Positions 51,303-59,384 of a stretch of DNA of 64,000 nucleotides are shown here, piece after piece. The position numbers and the translations under genes are program-made. This DNA comes from Verrucomicrobiales bacterium (GTDB lineage Bacteria; Verrucomicrobiota; Verrucomicrobiia; Limisphaerales; JAYPXF01), in the NCBI GenBank assembly GCA_002715965.1, contig PBAL01000010.1, forward strand, positions 58,886 through 122,885. The letters run 5' to 3'. Position 1 is the stretch's first letter. Each line of letters starts with the position of its first letter. The notes beneath the pieces were generated by a model. The model saw only the letters and a list, made by a program, of their open reading frames with translations. It was not told where the DNA came from and searched no databases.

Positions 51303-53804
51303 TCAGGGCGCGAACTCCAGGAACGGAACACCGCGATCCGGAGCGTTCCTCACGTAACGATCGAGCCATTGCGCGGTTTCCCAGATCACATGCTCGACCG
51401 ATTCAACCGCCTGATATTGGTGAGACTCGAACGGAAGTGTAACCAGCCGGGCTGTGCCACCATTGCCTTGAATGGCCTGGTACATCCACTTGCTTTGGAC
51501 GGGATCTGTTGCGGGATTGGCATCGGCTTCGCCATGAATCAACAGGAGCGGTTCGTCGATCTGGTTCGCAAACATCAACGGTGACAGCCGTGTGTAAAGA
51601 TTTGGTGCTTCCCACAACGAACGTCGCTCATTCTGAAATCCGAAAGGCGTCAGCGTGCGATTGTAGGCACCACTACGGGCAATTCCGGCCCGGAACAGAT
51701 CCGTGTGCGCGAGCAGATTGGCGGTCATGAACGCGCCATAGCTGTGTCCGCCCACTGCGATCCGGTCGGGATCGGCAAAGCCAAGTTCGACCGCCTTGGT
51801 CACCGCGGCTTCGGCGCCCGCGACGATCTGCTCGATGAAGGTGTCATTCGCTGTCGATGGATTGCCGATCACCGGCATGGTTGTGTTGTCCAACACGGCG
51901 TATCCCATCAGCGCGAGGAAACGATGGGTGGCCCGCGAATAAGTCGGAAATCGCCGGAGTGACCCGCGCGTCTGGCTGGCGAGATCGGCATTGGGATAAG
52001 AACGCGGATATGCCCAAAGCAGCGTGGGTAGAGGTTGGCGCTGATCGGGCGGCTGGTCGTAGAAATCAGGAGGAAGATAAACGACGAATGAAAGCCGCAC
52101 GCCATCGCGCCTTTCATAGGTGATCAACTGGCGGTGAACATCGTGCAATCCGGGGTATTCATCCTTGAACAAAGTCAGCGGGAACAACTCGCCGTCGTCA
52201 TCACGCACGTAGTAGTTGGGCGCAGAACTCGTGGTTTCTCGACGAGTGATCATCCGTGACGCATCAGGCGCGAGCAGCGCGACGACCGATTCATGTGAAC
52301 TCAAGTCGCTTTGGAACAGGCGCCGGGTCTCGCGCGTGGTGAGGTTGTAGGTGTCGAGGAAGGGTTGATCCCCATTGGGCGAAGCGCCCTTTCCAATGAG
52401 GTAAATGGAGTTGTAATGAACGCGCATCACCGACTGGCCGTTGGGCAGCACGCGCATCATCGGTTTGCCCGGATCGTTGTAGCGGTCGATCGGATTTCCG
52501 TCCCAGATCAACTCGTGCGGTTCCTCGTCCGAGTTCGGATTGAAGAGAAAGGTCCTGTATTCGCGCGTTCGCACATCGTATTCCTTGATCAAAGCGATCT
52601 GCGGCTCCTCAGCCCAGGTGATCGAAATGTAGCGGTGTTCCGTTCGCGTGATCTCCGTCTCTTTGTTGGATTGAAACGGGGCGGCAATTCTCATCACGCG
52701 GTCGCGGTGTGAAACCTGGACGGAAGGATCGCCCAAGTCGATCGGCTCCACCCAGACCAGCTCGGCGGATTGTGTGGGACGCCAATGAAAATTTCGAGGG
52801 GCGGCCAGCACGCCTCCGGGAGGGACGTTGATGCGTTCGGGTATTGGATCGAAACTGTAAACGAGTTCGCCGTCCCGATTCCAGATCTCCACCTGGCGCG
52901 CGAAGCTGCTTGCCGGAAGTTCCTGCGAATAAGGCCGGGGCAGGCGCGTGACCAGGAGATATTGACCGTCCGGGGACGGCAGCACGCGCAAAAAGACATC
53001 TGGTTCACCGATCGGTACGACCTCCTCCGTCTCCGCATTGACCAGAGCCAGTTGCGACGTGGTGTAGTAGTCGAAAAGATCCGCGTCTTCCTCAGTCTCA
53101 AGCAGATCGCGATACGGACGCAGAATCTTTTCTGCTCCGGAAGTTTCCACGACATTCGGACCGACTGGCAGTCGCACCACTGGACGATCATTTTCGCCGC
53201 GCGAGATCAGCCGGCAAAGCAGGGTGTTTCCATCGGGCAACCATTGGATGGGAGAACCCAAGGCGCCGTTGAGAACCACATCGCGAACGCGGACGAGACG
53301 TCGCCGACCTTCAGTCGATCCGAGGTAAAGCGATACTTCCTTCCGGGCCAGGCGCATCATGGCGAAGCGCTTCCCGTTGGGAGACCAGGTGGGCAGGCTC
53401 ATGCGCGAGTTCTTGGGCACATTGAAACGGGCCTCCACGTCGCGAGCGTCCCTCGCGAACATCGGTTTGATGTTCAGTTCGAGACAGACGTTTGCCCGAT
53501 GCGGCCCGTTGTTGTCCCGGTTGATTTCCAGTCCGGCGAGCCGCACCACCCGGTCGGAAAGGTTGGCGAGCTCCGAATAGCGTTTCACATGGTAGATGAG
53601 CATGTGATCGCGCTGGGGATTGAAACTCAGGATGGGCGTGGAGGAATTTCGAAGGTATTCGCTGATCTCCGGGGGGGCGCTCTGAAACCGCACCGCGGTT
53701 GAAGCTTGAAGAGGCACCACGCATGCGGAGACCAGCAGCGCGAAAAGCACCTGCGGCAGAACTCCGGCAGATCGGATCTGCAAAAAGCGTTGCTGATGGT
53801 TCAT
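51303..53804 (-). CDS. S9 (prolyl oligopeptidase) family peptidase
   Basis: 833 residues with signal peptide (LPQVLFALLVSACVVPLQAS). An N-terminal propeller of about 500 residues (blade text such as WSPNGKRFAMMRLARKEVSL and VLPSPDGQYLLVTRL) precedes the alpha/beta hydrolase. The triad is Ser in AVGGHSYGAFMTANLL, Asp in LLLIHGEADANPATDPVQ and His in LPFESHQYQAVESVEHV. It cleaves short peptides in the periplasm or outside. It is 40 bases upstream of the kinase start and on the same strand, so all three genes (and possibly ada) may share one transcript. Confidence 0.93.
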   Translation of the reverse strand: MNHQQRFLQIRSAGVLPQVLFALLVSACVVPLQASTAVRFQSAPPEISEYLRNSSTPILSFNPQRDHMLIYHVKRYSELANLSDRVVRLAGLEINRDNNGPHRANVCLELNIKPMFARDARDVEARFNVPKNSRMSLPTWSPNGKRFAMMRLARKEVSLYLGSTEGRRRLVRVRDVVLNGALGSPIQWLPDGNTLLCRLISRGENDRPVVRLPVGPNVVETSGAEKILRPYRDLLETEEDADLFDYYTTSQLALVNAETEEVVPIGEPDVFLRVLPSPDGQYLLVTRLPRPYSQELPASSFARQVEIWNRDGELVYSFDPIPERINVPPGGVLAAPRNFHWRPTQSAELVWVEPIDLGDPSVQVSHRDRVMRIAAPFQSNKETEITRTEHRYISITWAEEPQIALIKEYDVRTREYRTFLFNPNSDEEPHELIWDGNPIDRYNDPGKPMMRVLPNGQSVMRVHYNSIYLIGKGASPNGDQPFLDTYNLTTRETRRLFQSDLSSHESVVALLAPDASRMITRRETTSSAPNYYVRDDDGELFPLTLFKDEYPGLHDVHRQLITYERRDGVRLSFVVYLPPDFYDQPPDQRQPLPTLLWAYPRSYPNADLASQTRGSLRRFPTYSRATHRFLALMGYAVLDNTTMPVIGNPSTANDTFIEQIVAGAEAAVTKAVELGFADPDRIAVGGHSYGAFMTANLLAHTDLFRAGIARSGAYNRTLTPFGFQNERRSLWEAPNLYTRLSPLMFANQIDEPLLLIHGEADANPATDPVQSKWMYQAIQGNGGTARLVTLPFESHQYQAVESVEHVIWETAQWLDRYVRNAPDRGVPFLEFAP

Positions 53805-53981
53805 CCGAATATCGGGCCGACTGTTGACTATGCCTGAGAATGACGCGAGAGCAAGGCAGCCGGTTGCAATTCAATTCGCCCGCAGCGATCCCTGCAATAC
53901 TGGATTTCCCGAGCCAAAAACCTTGCCAAGCATTTTGGCAGGGACTAAAAATCCCGCCCCCTGCTCGTAAAGGGCCTGTGT

Positions 53982-54056
53982 GCGCGGTTAGCTCAGCGGT
54001 AGAGCATCACCTTGACACGGTGGGGGTCACTGGTTCGATCCCAGTATCGCGCACCA
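53982..54056 (+). tRNA. tRNA-Val (GAC)
   Basis: 75 bases with the CCA end encoded. The acceptor stem is GCGCGGT/ATCGCGC with one G-T pair. The D-arm is GCTCAGCGGTAGAGC, the anticodon stem TCACC/GGTGG, the loop TTGACAC with anticodon GAC, and the T-arm CTGGTTCGATCCCAG. A non-housekeeping stretch (an orphan gene and a Lon scar) begins right after it. Confidence 0.96.
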
Positions 54057-54244
54057 CCTTTTTAAGGGGGTTTTGCACAAAACGCGGAAGCCCTCTTTTT
54101 CTTTCCCGGCTGTAAACCCTTACAACCAACCCAAACAAAGCCCCTCGCAGAGGCCGACTTTTGCCGCTCAAAGTGAGCTCCAACCATTCCCCGCTGGGGG
54201 GGGCACAATTGACTTTCTCGCAGAACGCAAAACCTTTCTACGTA

Positions 54245-54889
54245 ATGCTTAAAGCGAAAATCGAAACAACGCCAAAGCTCAAGGGCGAGCGCATCGCTCC
54301 AAGGCTGGCAGAAGCCATTGCAACGCTTCAAGCCTCTGGCATTGCGTATTCGCCCGAAATGTCTGCCAGAGACATCCAGCAAGCCCAATTCGCCGCCAAG
54401 CGCGCCCGTTTAGATGACGACATCGTTATGCGACTGGAAGCCCTCCACATCATTCGCGAAATCGAAGAATTCAAAGCCGACTTGAAGGATGCCCAAGCAG
54501 CCAAGAAGCAAGACCCGAAGAATCCTGACCACATCGACGTCATTGCCGACCTGAAGGAAGACTTGAAGTCCAAGAAGGAGGACTACCGCGAAGAGATTCA
54601 GATGCGCAAAGACGAAGCCAACGAGCACTACGAAGACCTGATTGAGAAACTCGCATGGCATCGCGAAATGTTCAAAGACCTGAAGTATCCGAAGCCGTTC
54701 TCCAAAGCTCCAACCAAGAAGCAAATCAAGGAAGCAATCACGGCATTGGACAACCAACACGCTGGATGGCTCCAATACGAGACCGACGAAGAAGGGGAAA
54801 TCAACGACTTCCTGAAGGATGAAAGCTACCACGCCATGATTCAGGCGATTCACCAACTCTTCCCCGAAACCAATAATACGTATTCGTAG
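54245..54889 (+). CDS. Orphan coiled-coil protein downstream of tRNA-Val
   Basis: 214 residues from MLKAKIETTPKLKGERIAPR. It is strongly helical and charged: LHIIREIEEFKADLKDAQAA, then LKEDLKSKKEDYREEIQMRK, DEANEHYEDLIEKLAWHREM. There is no signal peptide, membrane segment or recognised family. Codon use is less GC-rich than its neighbours (many AAG/GAA and CAA). An upstream in-frame start at 54161 reads through a serine/histidine stretch without coding character. It lies between a tRNA gene and a Lon scar, suggesting acquired or disturbed DNA. Confidence 0.55.
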   Translation: MLKAKIETTPKLKGERIAPRLAEAIATLQASGIAYSPEMSARDIQQAQFAAKRARLDDDIVMRLEALHIIREIEEFKADLKDAQAAKKQDPKNPDHIDVIADLKEDLKSKKEDYREEIQMRKDEANEHYEDLIEKLAWHREMFKDLKYPKPFSKAPTKKQIKEAITALDNQHAGWLQYETDEEGEINDFLKDESYHAMIQAIHQLFPETNNTYS

Positions 54890-54932
54890 GCGCGAGCAAC
54901 GCAAAGGGCGGCTGTCTGGGGCTGATTCTGGT

Positions 54933-55394
54933 TTGTGGATTCGTTGCCTACTGGGTCATTTGATTTCGTTTTGTCGTGGCATTTTAATTCACATTCGGCA
55001 CTTTGAGGTGAAGGAATACACTGAAAAAGAGCCTTACCTGCGGGCGAAGATCAGCCTGCTGTCAGAGAGGGACGAGGATTCGATCGAACTGGAGGCCGTT
55101 TCCCGCAACTACCTGGACTGGTTGGTCAGCCTGCCATGGGGACTGTCTACGAAGGACAAGCTCGATCTCGACGAAGCCGCAAACCTTCTGGACGAACAGC
55201 ACTATGGTTTGAGCAAGGTCAAGGACCGCCTGCTGGAGTTCCTCGCCGTCATCAAGGAGAAGGTCCTTGCTGCCGCACGTGCCGGCATGGACGAAGTCAT
55301 CCTGTCCGACCGAAATCGGAAGGATTGGACAGAAGTCCCCGAAGCCGTGCGTCAGGACATCACACCGCACTTCGTGAAGAACATTTCCCATTGA
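54933..55394 (+). pseudogene. Lon protease remnant with internal deletion
   Basis: The frame is continuous but spans two separated parts of Lon. First comes the end of the N-terminal domain and the linker before the ATPase: FEVKEYTEKEPYLRAKISLL, then YLDWLVSLPWGLSTKDKLDL and EQHYGLSKVKDRLLEFLAV. Without any break it jumps to the extreme C-terminus: IKEKVLAAARAGMDEVILSD, then RNRKDWTEVPEAVRQDI. The AAA+ domain (Walker A/B) and the Ser-Lys protease core, about 390 residues in E. coli Lon, are absent. The start of the gene is also missing. It is an in-frame deletion scar, not a working protease. Confidence 0.85.
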
Positions 55395-55528
55395 CGCCGA
55401 TCGCTCTCGCGGCGAAGTAAGGCCGTCCGGTGAACCAGAGCCGCACACTGCAGACTCAAGAAAACGGCGATGTGAATTAAGTAGATTCCCGCCCGCCGGA
55501 AATTCGTCAAACTCACCGGACAACAGAT

Positions 55529-56275
55529 ATGAAGCTCACAAAAACTTTCCCATTGATTGCAGGCCTACTTGGCTTCGCGATGACCTCGGCAGATTCAACG
55601 GCTGCCACCGGACCCGTCACCACTGTTAAAACCGGCGCCGATCTAGTTCGCAAGATTCGCGACATGCGTCCCGCCCGCAGCCTCTCGAATACCGGAATCA
55701 TGAAAATCGAACGGCCAAGCGGGGGCACCTACAAGGTCCCCGTTTACCTCAAGACCATCGCCGGGCGCGAGAATTGGCAGAATGTTTATGGAACTACCAC
55801 CTCGCCAACCTTGTTAATCATCCAGTCCCATGATTTCGCAAACCAATATCGCGTGCTCCCTCCGCAGGGAATCAAAGCACCCGTGGATCTCAACCAGGCC
55901 CGCGCCATCCGCAATCCGATGGTTCCCTTTGCCGGATCGGACTTCTGGTTGTTCGACCTCGGTCTCGGTTTCATTCACTGGCCGATGCAGAAACTCCACG
56001 GCACGGAATATCGTCGCACCCAGAAGTGTTACAAATTGGAGAGCACCAACCCCACGCCGAATCGGGGCTACTCCCGCGTCGTGTCATGGGTCGACATGGA
56101 CACGCTCGGCATCGTGCTGGCCGAAGCGTACGACACCCAGGGCAAGCTGATGAAGGTGTTCAAACCCAAGAAGTTCTTCAAAGACAAAGGCCGCTGGCAG
56201 CTCAAGGAAATGGAGATGCGCGACGAACGCACGGATTCCATCACCACGCTGATCTTCGACCGGCCTGTCGAGTAG
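55529..56275 (+). CDS. Outer-membrane lipoprotein-sorting (LolA-like) protein
   Basis: 248 residues with signal peptide MKLTKTFPLIAGLLGFAMTS. The mature part has VTTVKTGADLVRKIRDMRPA, the long SNTGIMKIERPSGGTYKVPV strands, FWLFDLGLGFIHWPMQKLHG and TQKCYKLESTNPTPNRGYSR, VVSWVDMDTLGIVLAEAYDT. It closes RWQLKEMEMRDERTDSITTL. This is the LolA-like (PF17131) sheet used to carry lipids or lipoproteins. It is three bases upstream of the next gene and forms an operon with it. Confidence 0.82.
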   Translation: MKLTKTFPLIAGLLGFAMTSADSTAATGPVTTVKTGADLVRKIRDMRPARSLSNTGIMKIERPSGGTYKVPVYLKTIAGRENWQNVYGTTTSPTLLIIQSHDFANQYRVLPPQGIKAPVDLNQARAIRNPMVPFAGSDFWLFDLGLGFIHWPMQKLHGTEYRRTQKCYKLESTNPTPNRGYSRVVSWVDMDTLGIVLAEAYDTQGKLMKVFKPKKFFKDKGRWQLKEMEMRDERTDSITTLIFDRPVE

Positions 56276-56278
56276 TGG

Positions 56279-57382
56279 ATGGATATCTTCTTCACCATTC
56301 TCGAGTGGCTTTTCCTGATCGGCTTGTTCGGATGGTGGACGTGGTATTGCCTGGTGCCGATCGGACTTTCGATCAAGCAGCTTGCGCTGAAATACATCTA
56401 CTCGATCATCCTCTGCCTCGCCTACGCATTCGTGGCCGGAGGAGGACCATTTGCGCTGGTTTTCTTCGGCACCTTCCTGCTCGTCCTCTTCGCAGCAGTT
56501 TGGCGTGAAGCTCTCACCGAATTGACCGGGGGTTGGGTGGGAGGTCTCTTCGATGGTGGCAGCCAGCAAGTGGACAAGAAGCCCCTCCTGAACCAGGCGG
56601 AAGCTCTTCGTGTTTCGGGCAAACCCCGCGACGCCATTCGCGCCGCACGCGATGCGCTGCAGGTCATGCCCGATGACTTTGATACCCACATGTTCATCGC
56701 CGCTGTCCAGGCTGAGGATATCGATCGGCTGGATCGCGCAGCCGACACGATTGAAGACGCCCTGCGAGGTAAACGCATCGAGCGTGGCCAGATCGTCTAC
56801 GCGCTGAACACGATGGCCGACTGGCACATCAAGGCTGTTGATCCTGATGCGGCCAAGGCCTGCCTGACGTGCATCATGGAGACCATGCCCGACACCGAAC
56901 CTGCCCAGTGCGCCGAACAACGCATCATTCGCATGCGTTCGCGTGAGGACATGCTCAAGGACGCCCAGCCCAAGACCTTGGTCATGCCTGAATTCGAGAA
57001 AGACCTCGGACTCAAGGGCAAGCAGAGCAAGGTCAAGCGGAAGGGATCCGACCCGCGCGAAATAGTTGCCGAGCTTGAGGCGCAGCTGAAAAAGCATCCC
57101 AACGACTGGACCGCGCGCGAAGAACTCGCGACCTTCATGGCCGAGCATCACAAGAACGTCCGGCTTGCCGTGGAAGAAATGGAGAAGCTTCTTTCCGGCA
57201 GCAAGGCCCCCCGCCAGGAAGTTGCACGCTGGCTTCACATGATGGCCGATTGGCAAACACGGATTGACCGGGACACCGATGCCGCTCGCGAAACCTTGAA
57301 ACGCATCGTAACGCTCTATCCCGACACAGCCATCGCCCACCGCGCCGAAACCGCGATTGCCCACCTGCGGGAGAGAAGATAG
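56279..57382 (+). CDS. Membrane protein with helical/TPR-like repeats
   Basis: 367 residues. Three hydrophobic segments in the first 90 residues (FFTILEWLFLIGLFGWWTWY, IYSIILCLAYAFVAGG, ALVFFGTFLLVLFAAVW) are followed by a soluble region with TPR-like helix pairs (QAEALRVSGKPRDAIRAARD, ALQVMPDDFDTHMFIAAVQA, KKHPNDWTAREELATFMAEH). It starts three bases after the LolA-like gene, so it is probably a partner in the same envelope process. No enzymatic motif is seen. Family assignment beyond TPR-like is not possible. Confidence 0.75.
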   Translation: MDIFFTILEWLFLIGLFGWWTWYCLVPIGLSIKQLALKYIYSIILCLAYAFVAGGGPFALVFFGTFLLVLFAAVWREALTELTGGWVGGLFDGGSQQVDKKPLLNQAEALRVSGKPRDAIRAARDALQVMPDDFDTHMFIAAVQAEDIDRLDRAADTIEDALRGKRIERGQIVYALNTMADWHIKAVDPDAAKACLTCIMETMPDTEPAQCAEQRIIRMRSREDMLKDAQPKTLVMPEFEKDLGLKGKQSKVKRKGSDPREIVAELEAQLKKHPNDWTAREELATFMAEHHKNVRLAVEEMEKLLSGSKAPRQEVARWLHMMADWQTRIDRDTDAARETLKRIVTLYPDTAIAHRAETAIAHLRERR

Positions 57383-57515
57383 GTAAGATACTCGGACATT
57401 CGGCAAAATACGCCTGGAGGCCGTTTTTCAGGCGATATGTAAGACGCCCACGGGAAAGGCCGAGCGACTCAGCGGGAGCTTCACCAGTGCCAGGAGGAAC
57501 CGAATACTTGATCAA

Positions 57516-57974
57516 GTGACCCAACGAATTGAAATCCCATCCGCCGGAACGCAGGTGGTCAGCCACGTGGAGATTCGCGGCGCGAACCATTTGCTGATAC
57601 ACCCGAAAGGCGCCGTTGGTTTGATCACACGCACACCCTCAAAGCATGAGGTGGATTTCCTTGTCCGTTTCCCCGACGGATTCGAAGCGAAGCTCAAGCG
57701 CGACGGGTTCAACGTGCCCATGGAGTTTTCACGGAACACCTACTGGTGCGCAACATGCCCATTTGGTCTCGGCTACCTGCTGCTGGAGCACAGCGTTCTG
57801 TTTGGCGTGCTGGCCTCGGTCATCATGATTCGATGCATCCGTGGTAGTAGAGAAGGACTCACATTGATCGCGGGAGTAGCCTGTTTCCTCGCGATCGCAT
57901 TGTCGCTGTTCTTGTTCCTGGATTGGGCTTTTGATGAGTTCTGGAGCCTGTCAGGGATATGGTGGATTCCGTGA
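57516..57974 (+). CDS. Small membrane protein of unknown function
   Basis: 152 residues from a GTG at 57516. The N-terminal half is soluble (VDFLVRFPDGFEAKLKRDGF and MEFSRNTYWCATCPFGLG, with a CATC pair). Two membrane helices follow (VLFGVLASVIMIRCIRGSRE, LTLIAGVACFLAIALSLFLF). No family is recognised. A GTG start is used because the first ATG would truncate the beta part. It is monocistronic. Confidence 0.55.
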   Translation: MTQRIEIPSAGTQVVSHVEIRGANHLLIHPKGAVGLITRTPSKHEVDFLVRFPDGFEAKLKRDGFNVPMEFSRNTYWCATCPFGLGYLLLEHSVLFGVLASVIMIRCIRGSREGLTLIAGVACFLAIALSLFLFLDWAFDEFWSLSGIWWIP

Positions 57975-58091
57975 AGGGCGAGAGATGCGAGAAGTGAAGT
58001 CGTGTGGGATCTTGGTTCTTCTCAGGGATGGGAACTCGTTCCTGCTCCTGCGCGAAACGCCTTAACTGGAAGGATTCCTGGAAACCGTTAT

Positions 58092-58157
58092 TTGACGCTA
58101 ATCTACGCTAATGGATCGGGATACTCGCCGTTAGTGACTAGCGTGCATTAGCGTCAA
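58092..58157. repeat. ATTAGCGT-type imperfect palindrome
   Basis: Outer arms TTGACGCTAAT (58092-58102) and ATTAGCGTCAA (58147-58157) are perfect complements. A second, inner pair is ACGCTA (58105) with TAGCGT (58139-58144). It lies in the gap before the sialidase-like gene, where no gene is seen (57975-58218). Confidence 0.65.
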
Positions 58158-58218
58158 TCAGCCTTGGCCGGCAAGCATTGAGCGTTGCACTCGAGTCGGC
58201 TTCACTCATAGTCCCCTC

Positions 58219-59268
58219 ATGTTCCGTAGCGTCCTTGTTCTATTCACCTGCCTTGCATGCGTGTCCGCTCAGTCTGCCGATGTGCCAAAGGTAAAGGTCT
58301 CCAACATCCGTCGCGTGTTTCATAACGGCGAGCACAATGCCTTCACGGACATGGTGAAGTTCCGCGACCGCTATTACCTCACCTTTCGCAGCTGTCCGGA
58401 CGGGCACATGGTTCACCCGACAGCTTCGATCATCATTCTGACCAGTCGCGACACCAAGACCTGGACGCAGGTTCATCGATTCAGCGTTCCCCAGCGCGAC
58501 ACGCGTGATCCGCACTTCCTCGTCTTCAAGAACCGGCTCTTTGTTTACACGGGCACCTGGTATTGCGGTGATTCGTCACCCGCGCGGTCGGAATACACGC
58601 TGAACCGTCATCTCGGATATGCCGCGTGGTCCGACGACGGAAAGAAATGGAACAGCCCGATCATGTTGGAGGGGACCTTTGGACACTACGTCTGGAAGGC
58701 TGACACCTACGGAGGCAAGGCCTATCTCTGCGGCCGGCGCAATCGCGAGTTCGACATCAAGGCACGCGGTGAAGGCGCGACCGTTCAGTCCGCTATGTTG
58801 GAGAGCGACGATGGGTTGATTTTCAAGACCCGGGCAATCTTCCAGGAAGTGCGTGGGGACGAGACCGTCTTCCAGTTCGAGCGCGACGGCAGCATTATCG
58901 CGATCGGTCGGCGGGGTGGTAGTAAGGCCCAGTTGCTCAAGTCCAAGTATCCATGGACAGATTGGGAACGCAGCGAAATGGATCGATATATCGGCGGACC
59001 GCTCCTGTTGAAGTGGGGCGGCCGCTACATTGCTGGCGGACGGCACAGCGTTCCGGGCGAAGGACCACGGACCTCCATGTATTGGCTGGTGGATGACGAG
59101 CTCCACGAGTTCGCCCGCCTTCCCAGCGCGGGAGACAATTCGTATCCCGGATTCATCGAGTTCAGTCCCACCAAGGCCTTGATGTCCTGGTATTCGTCCC
59201 ACGAGAAAGACGAAAACGGAAAGTCCATCACCGCGATCTATCTGGCCGATCTTTCAATCGAGGATTGA
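58219..59268 (+). CDS. Secreted sialidase-like beta-propeller
   Basis: 349 residues with signal peptide (VLVLFTCLACVSAQSADV). Propeller blades carry Asp-box-like strands: IIILTSRDTKTWTQVHRFSV, LGYAAWSDDGKKWNSPIMLE, AMLESDDGLIFKTRAIFQEV and TSMYWLVDDELHEFARLP. RDPHFLVFKNRLFVYTGTWY and FHNGEHNAFTDMVKFRDRYY line one face. The fold matches exo-alpha-sialidase/BNR families; the catalytic Asp/Tyr/Glu set could not be assigned, so a non-sialic substrate is possible. It may act with the sulfatase at 62.2 kb. Confidence 0.8.
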   Translation: MFRSVLVLFTCLACVSAQSADVPKVKVSNIRRVFHNGEHNAFTDMVKFRDRYYLTFRSCPDGHMVHPTASIIILTSRDTKTWTQVHRFSVPQRDTRDPHFLVFKNRLFVYTGTWYCGDSSPARSEYTLNRHLGYAAWSDDGKKWNSPIMLEGTFGHYVWKADTYGGKAYLCGRRNREFDIKARGEGATVQSAMLESDDGLIFKTRAIFQEVRGDETVFQFERDGSIIAIGRRGGSKAQLLKSKYPWTDWERSEMDRYIGGPLLLKWGGRYIAGGRHSVPGEGPRTSMYWLVDDELHEFARLPSAGDNSYPGFIEFSPTKALMSWYSSHEKDENGKSITAIYLADLSIED

Positions 59269-59273
59269 GCAGC

Positions 59274-59338
59274 ACAGACGGCTCGTCTGTGAACCGCGAC
59301 AATACGTATCGTCAGTTGTCTCAGGCGGGCCGCCTGAG
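59274..59338. repeat. Two short hairpins between convergently repeated motifs
   Basis: ACAGACG GCT CGTCTGT (59274-59290) and CTCAGGCG GGC CGCCTGAG (59320-59338), the latter followed by CTACG. These are part of the dispersed hairpin group. They sit in the 116-base gap between the sialidase-like gene and the glycosyltransferase gene; they could also act as factor-dependent terminators. Confidence 0.6.
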
Positions 59339-59384
59339 CTACGAATCATTGAGCTTCCCCCGCTGAGTCGGTACAACCCCCCGC

